Positions 9,000-20,499 are shown, counted from the first letter of the stretch. The stretch is DNA of 64,000 nucleotides from Roseateles asaccharophilus (GCF_004362405.1 NZ_SNXE01000004.1:99964-163963); one strand, 5' to 3'. Translations and numbers: made by a program. Notes: generated from the sequence alone by a model not told the origin.

Positions 9000-9386
9000 T
9001 CAGCCCGGCTCGTGGCAGACAGCCTCGATATTGTGGCCATCCGGGTCCAGCACGAAGGCGCCGTAATAGTGGGGGTGATAGTGGGGGCGCAGGCCCGGCG
9101 CGCCGTTGTCGCGCCCGCCCGCGGTCATGGCGGCTTGGTAGAAAGCCTCGACCAGGGCGCGCGAGCCCACCCGGAAGGCGATATGGATGGGCGGCTGGTT
9201 GGGCGTGCCGCGGCTGATCCAGAAGTCGGGCTTGGGCGGCTCGCCAAAGCCGGCCACATCGGTATGGCCGGTGACCGAGGCCGGGAACTCTGCCAGCATG
9301 GCATAGCCAATGGGTGCCAAGGCCGTGACGTAGAAGCGCTTGCTGCGCTCGAAATCGCTGACGACAAGGCCGGTGTGATCGATCAT
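9000..9386 (-). CDS. VOC-family (glyoxalase-fold) protein
   Basis: A 128-residue protein with the single VOC module: [19 protein letters not shown] at the N-terminus and [18 protein letters not shown] at the C-terminus. The metal-ligand positions of the fold (His4 and Glu in NIEAVCH) are present. VOC proteins include lyases, dioxygenases and resistance proteins; the substrate cannot be told from the sequence. The start is the ATG preceded by AAGGGAGCGAACA on the minus strand, a good ribosome-binding site. It lies 53 bases upstream of pdxH on the same strand. Confidence 0.85.
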   Translation of the reverse strand: MIDHTGLVVSDFERSKRFYVTALAPIGYAMLAEFPASVTGHTDVAGFGEPPKPDFWISRGTPNQPPIHIAFRVGSRALVEAFYQAAMTAGGRDNGAPGLRPHYHPHYYGAFVLDPDGHNIEAVCHEPG

Positions 9387-9436
9387 TGTTCGCTCCCTTG
9401 TTAGACAAGACGATTTTGCTGCGTGTTTTGCCAGAC

Positions 9437-10777
9437 TCACAGAAAGTCCGCCTGCGCCCACAGGCCCAGGCTGCCGCGCTGGGGCATATGGGCCAGCAGT
9501 GCGGCTTGCCCGCCGCCTAGCCGACGCCAGGCTCCGCCCAGCTGCCAGCGCTGGCCCTGCCACTGCAGGCCCAGGCCCAGGCTGTGGCCGCCATCGGCGG
9601 GATGATGGAGCAGGTCGGCGCTGAGCTGCCATTCGCGCAGCTCGCCTGTCTGCCAGCTCCAGCGCAGCAGGAGGTTGCGGCGCTGCAGGCTGCCCGAGCC
9701 ACGCTGCAAGGGCGCAAGCTGCTGCAAGGCCAGCTGCGCCAGGCGCTGGGGCGGCTGCGCGCCGGAGGCCCCGCCCAGCGTCTCCAGCATGCCCTGCCAG
9801 CGCTGCCAGTCCGCATCGCCGTTCGCCGTGCCGTCATGCCAGGCCTCCAGGATCCAGCTGTGGGCGCTGCCCTCGGGCGTCCACTGGGCGCCCAGCAGGG
9901 CTTGCAGGGCATCCTGCCGCCAGGCGGGCTGCCAACGCAGGCCGGTGGGTTCGCCCAGCACGCTTTCCCAGGCCGCATGCCGCTGGCGCCAGCGCAGCGA
10001 GCCGTAGAGGCTCAGGCTCTCGCCAATCACGGACTGGGCCGCCAGGCCCAGGCTGGCGCGCTCACTCCGCCCCAGCCGGGCGTAGGTATAGACATCCTGG
10101 CTGCCCTGCCGGCGGTACCAGCGCAGCGCCAGGGCGGCCTCGCGGTCCAGCGACTGGCCGGGCTCAGGTGTGCCTGCGGCCTCGCCCAGCCGCTGAGGGT
10201 TCACGGCCACCAGGCTCCAAGCCTGATCCGCGTCGAAATGTTCCAGCATCAGCAAGGTCTGACCCCGCAGTGTGCTGGGCAGCAGGCCGCGCCGCCGCTC
10301 CTGCTGCACCATATCGTTGGGGCGAAAGCCCCAGCCCACATCCCAGCTCAGCACCTTGCGCCCGGCCGTCCAGGACCAGTTCTCGTGGCTGGCCGAGAGC
10401 GCGGCTTCCTGCAGCTGGGCGCGGGCTTGCCAGCGTTCGGGCTGGGTGCGGCTGGCGGGCTGGCGCGTCAGGCGTCCCGTGGCCGCGATCAGCAGCTGAC
10501 TCTGCCCGGGCAGATCGCTGCGCTCATGCCGCAGCGTGAGCTCATGCGACGCTTGACTGCTGTCAGTGCGGGGCAGGCCGGCCGCCTGCAGCAAGGCGGG
10601 GGCGAGCCGGGTCGCCTGGGCCAGCGGCCCCTGCTGCAGATTCGCCGTCTGCTCCTGCCACTGGCTGCTCCAGCTGCTCTTGAGCGTCTGGGCCGGGGCG
10701 GGCAGCACGCAGCCCAGGCCGAGCAGCAGCAGTGCGCTTCGCAAGGCCTGCTTGAGGGGGGGGCGCAGCAGCCTCAT
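9437..10777 (-). CDS. Predicted outer-membrane beta-barrel protein
   Basis: A 446-residue protein with a signal peptide ([20 protein letters not shown]). The remainder alternates short amphipathic beta strands with Trp/Arg-rich turns ([53 protein letters not shown]) and ends in [10 protein letters not shown]. That is what an outer-membrane porin-like barrel looks like, similar in style to DUF1302/alginate-export-type barrels. I do not recognise a specific family. It overlaps the LolA-like gene by 4 bases (ATGA) and closes a five-gene minus-strand operon starting at 14292, so it probably acts as the outer-membrane part of that system (inference). Confidence 0.7.
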   Translation of the reverse strand: MRLLRPPLKQALRSALLLLGLGCVLPAPAQTLKSSWSSQWQEQTANLQQGPLAQATRLAPALLQAAGLPRTDSSQASHELTLRHERSDLPGQSQLLIAATGRLTRQPASRTQPERWQARAQLQEAALSASHENWSWTAGRKVLSWDVGWGFRPNDMVQQERRRGLLPSTLRGQTLLMLEHFDADQAWSLVAVNPQRLGEAAGTPEPGQSLDREAALALRWYRRQGSQDVYTYARLGRSERASLGLAAQSVIGESLSLYGSLRWRQRHAAWESVLGEPTGLRWQPAWRQDALQALLGAQWTPEGSAHSWILEAWHDGTANGDADWQRWQGMLETLGGASGAQPPQRLAQLALQQLAPLQRGSGSLQRRNLLLRWSWQTGELREWQLSADLLHHPADGGHSLGLGLQWQGQRWQLGGAWRRLGGGQAALLAHMPQRGSLGLWAQADFL

Positions 10778-11553
10778 TCCAGCACCGGATTGCGGCTGAG
10801 AAACATGGGGTTGAGCCAGGCCTCGGGCAGCCGACGCGGCTGGCGACTCACATAGCTCACGCGGGTCTTGCGATCGCCGGCCAGGGCGTCCTGCAGCAGC
10901 ATCTCGCTGACCATGCCCTGGGCGTCCAGCTGGTAGCTCGCCCGCTTGGCCAGCTTGTCCGACAGCAGATAGAGCTCGGCGCGCACCGGCTCGGCCCGGG
11001 TCTTGCCCAGCCAGAGCTCGATGCGCTGGTAGCTCAGGCCCTTGCGCTGGGCGCGCAGACTCAGGTGCAGACAGGTCCGGCTTGTCGGTGCCGGGGCTTC
11101 CAGGCAGGGGGCCTCGCCGATCAGCTCGCCGTCATAGTCCTGGGCCCAGTTCAGGGTGGCGATATCGCCGGTCGAAGCCTCGCCCAGGATCTTCTGGCTG
11201 GGCGTGATGCGCACGGGGCGCTGGCTGCCGGGCAGGAACAGCCAGTAGTCCTCGCCCAGCATAAGCACCTTCTGGCCGACCTCGCCCGGGCTGCGCATCA
11301 GCACCAGGCTCTTGTCCAGCCCTTGAACCAGCACGGTGTAGCGCCGCTCGCGGCTGATGCCGCCGTCCGGCGCCAGCTGCTGCACCCGCATCTCGATTTG
11401 CAGCGAGTCCGCGCCGGAGCGGCTGGCGTCCGCCCGCTTGAGCAGGGCCTGCACCCGCTCATCCGCATGCACCAGGCCCGTGCCGAGCCACATCGCGGTG
11501 GCCAGCGGCAGGCCGGCCAGGAACAGGGCGCCTTTGTTCATGATTGTCTTCAT
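10774..11553 (-). CDS. Outer-membrane lipoprotein-sorting (LolA-like) protein
   Basis: A 259-residue exported protein. The signal peptide is ALFLAGLPLATAMWLGTGLVHA. The mature part has the LolA/LolB-like half-barrel pattern: RYTVLVQGLDKSLVLMRSP, GQKVLMLGEDYWLFLPGS, RPVRITPSQKILGEASTGD, then KLAKRASYQLDAQGMVSEM. This matches the outer membrane lipoprotein-sorting family often paired with MacB-like permeases (including MMPL-linked loci). The start is the ATG giving MKTIMNKGALF. It lies between the ABC permease (35 bases upstream) and the barrel gene (4-base overlap), consistent with a periplasmic carrier between an inner-membrane extractor and an outer-membrane protein. The cargo is unknown. 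Confidence 0.82.
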   Translation of the reverse strand: MKTIMNKGALFLAGLPLATAMWLGTGLVHADERVQALLKRADASRSGADSLQIEMRVQQLAPDGGISRERRYTVLVQGLDKSLVLMRSPGEVGQKVLMLGEDYWLFLPGSQRPVRITPSQKILGEASTGDIATLNWAQDYDGELIGEAPCLEAPAPTSRTCLHLSLRAQRKGLSYQRIELWLGKTRAEPVRAELYLLSDKLAKRASYQLDAQGMVSEMLLQDALAGDRKTRVSYVSRQPRRLPEAWLNPMFLSRNPVLE

Positions 11554-11588
11554 TGCGTATCGTTTTCTGCGCTGTCGTGCGTCAGGGT

Positions 11589-12824
11589 TCAGACATGGGC
11601 CAGGGCTTGCGGGATGGGCTGGCGCACGCTGCGGACGGCCACCCCGGCACTGCTGAGCAGGGCCAGCAGGGAGATGGCGCCGAGCACGGCCAGCACCATC
11701 AGCGGTGTCAGCTCCAGCTGCAGGGGATAGCCCTGGTTGCGGCCGGGCGGCGGTGGCATCTGCACATCCACCAGCATCAGGGCCAGGGACAGGCCCAGCG
11801 CGATCAGGCTGCCCAGCAGGCCGCCCAGGGCGCCCAGCAGCAGGCCTTCGGTGGCAAAGCTGCCAATCAGCGGCCCCGGCTGGCAACCCAGGGCGCGCAG
11901 GGTGCCGATCTCGCGGCTGCGTTCGATCACGCTCATGGCCATGGCATTGCCCACCACACAGACCACGATCAGGCCGAGGATGCCTCCCAGGGTGCCGAAG
12001 ATGCGGTTGTAGAGCTGGCGCACGGCGCCGTAGAAGGGCGCGAGCTGCTCCCAGTCCTTGATGGCCAGTTCGGGCCAGCGCACCTGCAGGCGCTGCTGCA
12101 ACACGCTCGTTTGCTGCATGCGCTCCAGAAACAGGCCGACGCTGCTGACCTTGCTGCTGTCCAGCAGGGTCTGGGCGGTGGCGATATCGGTGTAGACCAG
12201 GCGCTGATCAAGCTCCGGCACGCCGGTGGACACGACGCCCGCCACGTGCACATCGATGGCATTGAGCGCCCCATGCGCGGTGCTGGCCATCAGGGTCAGG
12301 CCGCTGCCGGGCGTGGCCCGGAGGCTGCGCGCCAGGCCCTCGCCCAGCAGCACGCGACCGCGCTCGCCGTCGCTCAGCAGCTGCCCGCTCTTCTGGGTCA
12401 GAAACGGGCCCTTGATGGCGAACTCCGCATCCGGGCTGATGCCCACGCCCATCATCAGCGCCGACTTCTCGCCATTGCTGATCAGGCCGCCGAACTGCAG
12501 CCGCGGCAGCACATGCCGGACCTCGGGCTCGGCCAGCAGGGCCTCGCGCAGCGCCTGCCAGTTCTGCAGACCATGCTCCAGCGGCTGGGCCTCGTCGCCT
12601 TCGAAGCTCTGGGGCAGGCCCAGCACCAGATGGCCGGTGCTGCGGGCCGAGGCCTCGGCCAGGCCGGTATAGGTGTAGCGCGCAAAGCCAGCCGCGACCA
12701 GGATGGCGGCCGTGCCCAGGGCGGCAATGCCCAGGGTGACGAGCGAGCGGCGCCGGTTGCGCAGCAGATTGCGGGCCGCGAAGTCCAGCCAGCGCCGCTG
12801 TGTGTTCAAGGCGGTGTACATCAT
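11589..12824 (-). CDS. ABC transporter permease, MacB/LolE-like
   Basis: A 411-residue FtsX-family permease: one N-terminal TM, a periplasmic domain of about 230 residues, and three C-terminal TMs. The conserved coupling segment VIERSREIGTLRALGCQPG precedes the penultimate TM pair. The N-terminus WLDFAARNLLRNRRRSLVTL is typical of MacB/LolC-like permeases. Two adjacent Met codons could start it. Its first codons overlap the ATPase stop by 4 bases. It extracts something from the inner membrane or periplasm using the upstream ATPase; the downstream LolA-like protein suggests a lipid or lipoprotein cargo (inference). Confidence 0.88.
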   Translation of the reverse strand: MMYTALNTQRRWLDFAARNLLRNRRRSLVTLGIAALGTAAILVAAGFARYTYTGLAEASARSTGHLVLGLPQSFEGDEAQPLEHGLQNWQALREALLAEPEVRHVLPRLQFGGLISNGEKSALMMGVGISPDAEFAIKGPFLTQKSGQLLSDGERGRVLLGEGLARSLRATPGSGLTLMASTAHGALNAIDVHVAGVVSTGVPELDQRLVYTDIATAQTLLDSSKVSSVGLFLERMQQTSVLQQRLQVRWPELAIKDWEQLAPFYGAVRQLYNRIFGTLGGILGLIVVCVVGNAMAMSVIERSREIGTLRALGCQPGPLIGSFATEGLLLGALGGLLGSLIALGLSLALMLVDVQMPPPPGRNQGYPLQLELTPLMVLAVLGAISLLALLSSAGVAVRSVRQPIPQALAHV

Positions 12825-13570
12825 GCGGCGGCCTCGCTGTGAGCCGGGTTCAAGAGGGTGGCGGCAAGCCCGGCATCCTGCAGTCGGCCGTCCTCCAGCT
12901 GCAGCACGCGGTCGCAGAAGAGCAGGGCGCGAGCGTCGTGGGTGGCCATGAGCACGGCCGCACCCTGGGCCTTGGCACGCTCACGCAGCAGTTGCAGCAC
13001 CTGGGTGGCCGTGTGGCTGTCCAGGCTGGCGGTGGGTTCGTCGGCAATGATCAGGCGGGGCTGCTTGACCAGGGCGCGGGCAATGGCCACCCGCTGGCGC
13101 TGACCGCCCGAGAGCGCATCCGGACGCTTGGCCGCGTGCTGCTCCAGACCCACGTCCGCCAGCATGCTGGCCACGCGTGCGGCGCGCTCGGCCTTGCTCA
13201 GGCCTTGCAGCAGCAGAGGAAAGTCCACGTTGTCGGCCACGCTCATCACCGGCACCAGATTGAAGCCCTGGAAGATGAAGCCCAGCGCGTCGCGCCGCAG
13301 CTGCGTCAGGGCACGCATGCCCAGGCCGTCCAAGGGACGACCCTGCCAGTGCAGATGACCGCGGTAGTCCTCGTCGATCAGGCCGGCGATGTGCAGCAGG
13401 CTGCTCTTGCCGCTGCCCGAGGGACCGGTCAGGGCCAGGATCTCACCCGCATGGATGTCGAGATCCACACCCCGCAGCGCGTGGATGCGGTGCTGACCCA
13501 GCGGGTAGCTCTTGTGCAGTCCGGCCAGCTGCATCAGCGGCGCTCGGACCATGGTCTTGGTCGCGTCCAT
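12821..13570 (-). CDS. ABC transporter ATP-binding protein, MacB/LolD-like
   Basis: A 249-residue ABC ATPase with Walker A GPSGSGKSSLL, Q-loop FIFQGFNLVPVMSVADNV, signature LSGGQRQRVAIARALV, Walker B LIIADEPTASLD and H-loop MATHDAR. The Q-loop sequence is that of LolD/MacB-type ATPases. It is coupled to the permease by a 4-base overlap and to the upstream 240-residue protein by a shared base at start and stop. It powers the envelope system encoded in this operon. Confidence 0.92.
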   Translation of the reverse strand: MDATKTMVRAPLMQLAGLHKSYPLGQHRIHALRGVDLDIHAGEILALTGPSGSGKSSLLHIAGLIDEDYRGHLHWQGRPLDGLGMRALTQLRRDALGFIFQGFNLVPVMSVADNVDFPLLLQGLSKAERAARVASMLADVGLEQHAAKRPDALSGGQRQRVAIARALVKQPRLIIADEPTASLDSHTATQVLQLLRERAKAQGAAVLMATHDARALLFCDRVLQLEDGRLQDAGLAATLLNPAHSEAAA

Positions 13571-14292
13571 CAGCCCAGCTCCTTGAGCAGGGCGCGGGCG
13601 GCCTCGGCCTGGGGCAGGGCCTGGTCCACGATGCGCCGGGCCAGCACACGGGCCTGCTCGGCCTGCTGCTGCTTGTGCGCCTGTCGTGCGGCGCTGAGCC
13701 AGACGCTGCCGCGCAGCCCCGGCGCGCTGTCCGCCAGGGCCGGATGGTTCAGCAGCTCCTTGAGCAGGCGTTCGCCGCGCTCCTGGCGCTTGAACATGCC
13801 GGGCAGGGCCAGAAAGGTCTGGGCGGCATTGGCGCGGACCTGCAGCGCCAGGGCCGAGCCCAGCACCTGCTGCCGCTCATGTTCGGGACGCAGCAGCTGC
13901 AGGGCCTTGTCGATCTGGGCCAGCCCGTCCTCGACGGCTTGCAGCTTGGTCCAGGGGGCCCAGGCGTCGCGGCCCTTGAGGGTGAGCGTGGTGCCCAGAT
14001 AGCTCAACAGCAGGGGATTGCCCGGCTGCTGCTCTAGCAGCCGCTCCCAGGCCTGCTGCGAACGCTGGACCGCCGCCTTGTCGCCTCGCGTGGCAGCCAG
14101 GAATTGCTGGAGCGCTTCATTCAGCGACCGTGAATCCAGGGCGGGCGTGCCGGCAAGGGCGAGGCTGAGCGGGGGAGGGGCCTCGGGGCCGGCGGCGGTC
14201 TGGGCGCGCAGCGGCAGTGCGGCTGTCATCAAGAGCAGGGACAGCAGGGCCGCGCTCAGGGCCAGGGCGGGACGGTTGGTGAGAGGTGACAT
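13570..14292 (-). CDS. Exported helical (TPR-like) protein, unknown
   Basis: A 240-residue protein with signal peptide (ALSAALLSLLLMTAALPLRA-Q). The mature part is all-helical with repeated Ala/Leu patterns (LNEALQQFLAATRGDKAAVQ, WERLLEQQPGNPLLLSYLGT, RGSVWLSAARQAHKQQQAEQ) that resemble degenerate TPR repeats. No catalytic motif is seen. It is the first gene of the ABC/LolA/barrel operon, so it may be a periplasmic scaffold for that system (inference). Confidence 0.65.
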   Translation of the reverse strand: MSPLTNRPALALSAALLSLLLMTAALPLRAQTAAGPEAPPPLSLALAGTPALDSRSLNEALQQFLAATRGDKAAVQRSQQAWERLLEQQPGNPLLLSYLGTTLTLKGRDAWAPWTKLQAVEDGLAQIDKALQLLRPEHERQQVLGSALALQVRANAAQTFLALPGMFKRQERGERLLKELLNHPALADSAPGLRGSVWLSAARQAHKQQQAEQARVLARRIVDQALPQAEAARALLKELG

Positions 14293-14585
14293 GGCAGCTC
14301 CATCGCTTGATTGATGGGCGCAGTCTCGTCTTGGCCTTGGGCAGCGGCCACCGGCTTGCGACCGGCCGTCGTGGCGCGGCGCGAGTTGTCACCGCAGGTC
14401 GCGAGCTGCTGGTCAGAGCCCTCACTGGGCGGCGCTGTCGCGCGGCGGCCGCCGCGGGGATCAGTACTTTCTTCTAAGTAAAGGCCCCAGTAACCAGCGG
14501 CGCCAAGCCTGGGCATGCTGCGAACTGCGTCGGGAGACCGACAAATGTCCTAGCCCCACCTTGGGATCAGCAACAGCCAGGAACC
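14293..14585. other. Intergenic region between divergent transcription units
   Basis: About 290 bases separate the start of the minus-strand envelope operon from the plus-strand nucleotidyltransferase gene. It contains a GC-rich inverted stretch (GCGGCGGCCGCCGC near 14444) and a less GC-rich segment near 14466-14480 that could hold a promoter. No RNA gene, riboswitch or convincing ORF was recognised. Confidence 0.4.
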
Positions 14586-15251
14586 ATGGTGACCCGAACG
14601 AACGACCGTCCTCTCGTGCTTGTGCTTGCAGCCGGGCGCGGAACGCGTTTTCGCGGCAAGGGGCACAAGCTGGAGCAGTCTCTGGGCGCGGACACGGTGC
14701 TGGAGCGCACGCTGGCCACCGTGATGGCCACGGGGCTGCCCATGGTGGTCGTCAGCAGCGCGCAGCTGGCACCTGCGGTGCGACGCCTGGTCGCCAGCCG
14801 GGATGTGGTGGTCATGCCCGAGCACGACGCCCGCGGGCGGCCGGAGCCCCTGGGCATGGGGCACTCCATCGCGGCCGGCGTGGCGGCCACGGGCGATGCC
14901 TCAGGCTGGCTGATCGTGCCGGCGGACATGCCCTTGCTGCAGCCCCACAGCATACTGGCCGTGGCCGCAGCACTGGGCCAGAACCCCGTGGTCTATGCCC
15001 AGTACCGCGGGCAGCGCGGCCATCCGGTGGGCTTCAATGCCGAACTCTTCTCCGAGCTGGTCGGCCTGCAGGGCGACGAAGGTGCACGCCGCATTCTGGC
15101 CCGCTACCCCTCCCTGGGCCTGGAGCTGGATGACCCCGGGGTGCTGATGGACCTGGATACCACCGAGGACCTGGAGCGGCTGCGCTCGCATCAGAACAGC
15201 ACGGCCGAGCTGGACTCCGGGCTGGGCACGGGCGGGGGCGCCGGGGCGTGA
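14586..15251 (+). CDS. MobA-like nucleotidyltransferase (molybdopterin cytidylyl-type)
   Basis: A 221-residue NTP-transferase. The N-terminal nucleotide-binding signature LVLAAGRGTRFRGKGHKLEQ (about residues 10-30) and PADMPLLQP (metal-binding Asp) match the MobA/MocA group. RGQRGHPVGFNAELF is the substrate-side motif of MocA-like enzymes that attach CMP to molybdopterin for xanthine-dehydrogenase-type cofactors. No molybdoenzyme gene lies nearby, so the exact substrate is not certain. The C-terminal tail after DTTEDLERLR is Gly/Ala-rich. Confidence 0.82.
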   Translation: MVTRTNDRPLVLVLAAGRGTRFRGKGHKLEQSLGADTVLERTLATVMATGLPMVVVSSAQLAPAVRRLVASRDVVVMPEHDARGRPEPLGMGHSIAAGVAATGDASGWLIVPADMPLLQPHSILAVAAALGQNPVVYAQYRGQRGHPVGFNAELFSELVGLQGDEGARRILARYPSLGLELDDPGVLMDLDTTEDLERLRSHQNSTAELDSGLGTGGGAGA

Positions 15252-15278
15252 GCCAGGCGTGGCCTGGCCGGGGCGGCT

Positions 15279-15974
15279 TCAGCGAAGCGCCGTGCCGAGG
15301 CCGGTTTTGAGCGCCAGGGCGTAAAGACGTTCGAGCTCCCGGTCGCGCAAGCCATGCTGGCGCAGGCTCAGCACCGTGCGCTCCAGATACTCCATGCTGC
15401 TGCCGGCCCGTCCGCGCGCATGGCGCAAGACGCTCAACATCTGGGCATCGTCAAGCACATCCGAGCAGTTGGGGCTGTGCCGTGAGAGCGTGAAGCCCAA
15501 GGCACTGAGTGTGGGGTGGGATGAGCTGCGACTGCCCTGGCAGGGGTGGCAGCGCAGCCAGCGGGGCTGATAGGCACCGGTCACCATCTCGCGCTCCCAG
15601 ACCTGCCGGAGCACGGCTTCGGCACGGCGGGCGCCAATGCGGTAGACCAGGCCGGTGCAACTGCCACCCGAGAGCAGGGCTAGCACCAGGCCGGGCAACT
15701 CGGGCGTGCCACGGTAGACGCGTGAGCGCATGCGCAGGGCGCGGTGATAGCCCTGCACGCGCGCCAGCGTGTGCGCCTCGTAGTCAAAGTCCGGCCGCCA
15801 GATGAGGGATCCGTAGGCGAAGACATGCAGGTCCTGGCCTCGCACCCGCTGCAGATGCTCCTCCAGCAGTTGCCGGCTGCGGATCTGCCATGAGCGGGCC
15901 GCCGCAGCCTCATCGCAAGGCGCTGCGCTGGCGGGGGGCGATTCCGGTTCGCTGAGGCGTTCGACGACAGACAT
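15279..15974 (-). CDS. ChaC-type gamma-glutamylcyclotransferase
   Basis: A protein of 231 residues from the preferred ATG (MSVVERLSEPESP); the frame remains open for 28 more codons upstream. The family signature VFAYGSLIWRPDF (substrate-binding YGSL) is present, followed by GYHRALRMRSRVYRGTPELP and the catalytic-glutamate region VWEREMVTGAYQPRWL. ChaC enzymes degrade glutathione to 5-oxoproline and Cys-Gly. It is divergent from edd; the roughly 180 bases between them must hold both promoters. Confidence 0.9.
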   Translation of the reverse strand: MSVVERLSEPESPPASAAPCDEAAAARSWQIRSRQLLEEHLQRVRGQDLHVFAYGSLIWRPDFDYEAHTLARVQGYHRALRMRSRVYRGTPELPGLVLALLSGGSCTGLVYRIGARRAEAVLRQVWEREMVTGAYQPRWLRCHPCQGSRSSSHPTLSALGFTLSRHSPNCSDVLDDAQMLSVLRHARGRAGSSMEYLERTVLSLRQHGLRDRELERLYALALKTGLGTALR

Positions 15975-16117
15975 CTTGGCCCGAGATGCTGCCACAGCTT
16001 GCCGAGCTGGCCGGCCCGGCCAGCGAGACGGAGGGCTCGCGGCCCGCTTGGTAACCAATTTGTACCCATGCTGGGCAAGATTTGCATCGCCCCAGCAGCG
16101 GAGTGCGTGTAATATGG

Positions 16118-16125
16118 TTACGTAA
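16118..16125. promoter_or_regulatory. TTACGTAA palindrome upstream of edd
   Basis: A perfect 8-bp palindrome, TTACGTAA, lies 33-40 bases before the edd start inside an AT-richer stretch that also contains TAATATGG. It could be part of a sugar-acid-responsive operator for edd; hexR-type boxes contain similar half sites, but the match is short. Single occurrence; weak evidence. Confidence 0.3.
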
Positions 16126-16157
16126 ATTCCAGCACAAGAGTTACATCACTGCATCGC

Positions 16158-17978
<1,821 letters not shown>

Positions 17979-17992
17979 TTGCCCACCCCTCA

Positions 17993-18057
17993 CGCGCTTC
18001 GCGCGCCCCCTCAAGGGGGCACACCCTAGGGACCGGCGGAGCCGGATCCCTGGGTGT
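17993..18057. repeat. Three consecutive hairpins in the edd-eda spacer (REP-like)
   Basis: Three stem-loops follow each other after edd: CGCGC-TTC-GCGCG (17993-18005), CCCCC-TCAA-GGGGG (18006-18019), and a long imperfect stem 18021-18057 in which ACACCC..AGGGA..CCGGC pairs with GCCGG..TCCCT..GGGTGT. There is no U-tract, so this is not a typical intrinsic terminator. The CGCTTCGCG plus CCCTCAAGGGGGC pattern is one I associate with dispersed intergenic repeats of Burkholderiales genomes (memory, not checked). It may stabilise edd mRNA or reduce read-through into eda. Confidence 0.65.
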
Positions 18058-18129
18058 CGCTGGATCAGGCAGCTCCACCGCGGTAGGGGCCTTGTTTCAA
18101 CTTGAGAACTTTCATCGTTTCAGCCCGCT

Positions 18130-18768
18130 ATGAGCCTTAGCAACGACACCCTCAGCCTGGCCAGCCACGGCCCCGTGATTCCCGTGATCGTGATCCAGCG
18201 CCTGCAAGACGCCGTCCCCCTGGCCGAAGCCCTGGTGGCCGGTGGCGTCAAGGTGCTGGAGGTGACCCTGCGCACGCCGGTGGCTCTGCAGGCCATGGAG
18301 GCCATGGCGCGGGCCGTGCCCGAGGCCATCGTCGGTGCCGGTACCCTGCGCAGCGCGGCCGATGTGAAGGCCGCTCGCGATGCGGGCTGCAAATTCGGCG
18401 TGAGCCCCGGCTATACCGATGCCATCGGCGCGGCCTGCCGCGAGCAGGGCCTGCCTCTGCTGCCCGGCGTCTCCACCGCCAGCGAAGTCATGCAGGCCAA
18501 TGCCGCCGGCTACCACTTCCTCAAGCTCTTCCCGGCGGTGGCCGTGGGCGGGGTCAATCTGCTCAAGGCGCTCGCCGGTCCCTTCCCGGATGTGGCGTTC
18601 TGCCCCACGGGCGGCATCTCGCTGGAAAGCGCGCCGCAGTTCCTGTCTCTGCCCAATGTCCGGGTCTGCGGCGGTTCTTGGCTGACCCCGCAGGACGCGG
18701 TGGACCAGGGCGACTGGGCTCGCATCACGCGCCTGGCCGCTGAGGCCCAGGCCCTGCGCCAGGGCTAA
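18130..18768 (+). CDS. eda: KDPG/KHG aldolase
   Basis: A 212-residue class I aldolase that splits 2-keto-3-deoxy-6-phosphogluconate to pyruvate and glyceraldehyde-3-phosphate. Family marks: [36 protein letters not shown] (catalytic Glu), [28 protein letters not shown], the Schiff-base lysine in YHFLKLFPA, and [15 protein letters not shown]. It follows edd after a 151-base spacer with hairpins. Confidence 0.96.
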   Translation: MSLSNDTLSLASHGPVIPVIVIQRLQDAVPLAEALVAGGVKVLEVTLRTPVALQAMEAMARAVPEAIVGAGTLRSAADVKAARDAGCKFGVSPGYTDAIGAACREQGLPLLPGVSTASEVMQANAAGYHFLKLFPAVAVGGVNLLKALAGPFPDVAFCPTGGISLESAPQFLSLPNVRVCGGSWLTPQDAVDQGDWARITRLAAEAQALRQG

Positions 18769-20381
18769 GCCGCGCGCTGGGCGGCCTTGGCCTCACGGCG
18801 CAAGGCCACCGCATCCGGCAGGGGCTGCTGGGCCGCGCCCCCAAGGCGGAACACGCCCAGCGCAGCCTGCACCTCGGTGGCCTGCGCCTGCAGGCGTGAG
18901 GCCGAGGATGCGAGTTCCTCGACCAGGCTGGCATTGTTCTGCGTGATGCCGTCCAGCTGCTGGATGGCCTCATGGATCTGAGAGATGCCTTGCAGCTGCT
19001 CCCGCGCACCGGTGTCTATGCCGTCAATGATGCCGGCGAACTGGCGCACCGATTCCAGGGTCTCGTCAATGCTCTGGCGGGCATCCCGGGTCTGGATCTC
19101 GCCGGCATCGACCTTCTGGGCCGAGTCGCTGATCAGCTGCCGGATCTCTTTGGCAGCGGTTGAGCTGCGTCCCGCCAGCGCCCGCACCTCGGAGGCCACG
19201 ACGGCAAAGCCGCGTCCATGCTCACCGGCCCGGGCGGCCTCCACGGCGGCATTCAGGGCCAGGATATTGGTCTGGAAGGCAATGCCTTCGATCAGCTGGA
19301 TGATCTCGCCGATGCGATGCGAGGAGGCCGCGATGGCGCTCATGGTGTCGGTGACGGAATGCACCACATCGCCGCTGCGGCGCGAGACCGCATTGAGTTC
19401 CTCCGCCACATTGTGGGCGCGCCGCGTCGCATCGGCACTGGTGCGCACCGTGGCCGTAATCTGCTCCATGCTGGCAGCGGTCTCCTCCAGGCTGGCGGCC
19501 TGCGATTCGGTGCGGGCCGACAGATCGCTGCTGCCCTTGGCAATGGCCGAGCTGGCCACCAGCATGCGACTGAGCTCGCGTTGGCTGTCCGCCACCAGGG
19601 CACGCATGTTCACGCACAGCTGGGACAGCGCCATCTCCAGGCCCCGGCTCAAACTATTGCCACTGGGGCTCAGCTTCCCGCTCAGATCGCCCGCCGCGAG
19701 CTGGTTGGCAAAGTGCAGCAGAGGCGCCAGGGCAGCACGGCGCCGGGCGCGCAGCCAGGCACCGCCCGCCATGGCCAGCAGCAACAGCAGGGGCAGGGCG
19801 CCATACCAGGGCAGGGCGGCCATGCCCCAGCCGACCAGGCCCATCAGCACCAGGCCCAACCAGCTATCGGCCTGTCGCAACCAGGCGCAGAACTGACGTT
19901 GCGCGGCGTGAAGCCAGCCATTGCGCAAGACCTGCCCCTCGCTGAGCCTGTGCTCCATCCGACCGCTGCGCGCCTCGTCCCGCATGCGCGCATACAGGGC
20001 TTCGGCGGACTGGATTTGCTCTCGTGTGGGCTCGCTGCGCACCGACATATAGGCCACCGGTCTGCCGGCATCGAGCAGGGGCGTGACATTGGCCACCACC
20101 CAGTAATGGTCACCGTCCTTGCGGCGGTTCTTGACCAAGCCGGACCAGGGTTTACCGGCGGCAATCGTGTCCCAAAGGTCGCGGAAGGCTTCCTCGGGCA
20201 TGTCGGGGTGGCGGATCAGGTTGTGCGGCTGGCCCAGCAACTCTTCCCGCGCATAGCCGCTCACCTCGATAAAGGCTGCGTTGCAGTGCAGGATGCGGCC
20301 CTTGAGGTCGGTGGTCGACACCAAGCTCGTGCCGGCCGGAAACGGGTACTCGCGTTGAGTGACAGGCTGGTTGTCGCGCAT
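18765..20381 (-). CDS. PAS-domain methyl-accepting chemotaxis protein (Aer-like)
   Basis: A 538-residue chemoreceptor. The N-terminal PAS domain (about residues 15-120) reads [20 protein letters not shown] and [20 protein letters not shown], the signature of Aer-type redox/energy sensors. Two TM helices follow at about 165-215 ([33 protein letters not shown]), then a HAMP-like linker and the signalling tip [20 protein letters not shown] with [16 protein letters not shown]. It lacks an obvious CheR-tethering pentapeptide. The start is the ATG giving [11 protein letters not shown], preceded by CAGGAGACGG. Convergent with eda: the stops overlap by 4 bases. Confidence 0.92.
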   Translation of the reverse strand: MRDNQPVTQREYPFPAGTSLVSTTDLKGRILHCNAAFIEVSGYAREELLGQPHNLIRHPDMPEEAFRDLWDTIAAGKPWSGLVKNRRKDGDHYWVVANVTPLLDAGRPVAYMSVRSEPTREQIQSAEALYARMRDEARSGRMEHRLSEGQVLRNGWLHAAQRQFCAWLRQADSWLGLVLMGLVGWGMAALPWYGALPLLLLLAMAGGAWLRARRRAALAPLLHFANQLAAGDLSGKLSPSGNSLSRGLEMALSQLCVNMRALVADSQRELSRMLVASSAIAKGSSDLSARTESQAASLEETAASMEQITATVRTSADATRRAHNVAEELNAVSRRSGDVVHSVTDTMSAIAASSHRIGEIIQLIEGIAFQTNILALNAAVEAARAGEHGRGFAVVASEVRALAGRSSTAAKEIRQLISDSAQKVDAGEIQTRDARQSIDETLESVRQFAGIIDGIDTGAREQLQGISQIHEAIQQLDGITQNNASLVEELASSASRLQAQATEVQAALGVFRLGGAAQQPLPDAVALRREAKAAQRAA

Positions 20382-20499
20382 CAAACCGTCTCCTGTATGT
20401 CGAGAGCAAGCAGGCGAAGGATAGCCCGGTCGCGGCCGGAGCGGGGCCAAGTGTTGCATGTTTGCCCCTTGGCGCGCCTCGCGCCGTTAGGATGCCGGC

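Noticed and set aside
11544-12842. 432-codon plus-strand open frame
   Set aside because: Antisense to the MacB-like permease; Gln/His/Ala-rich shadow.
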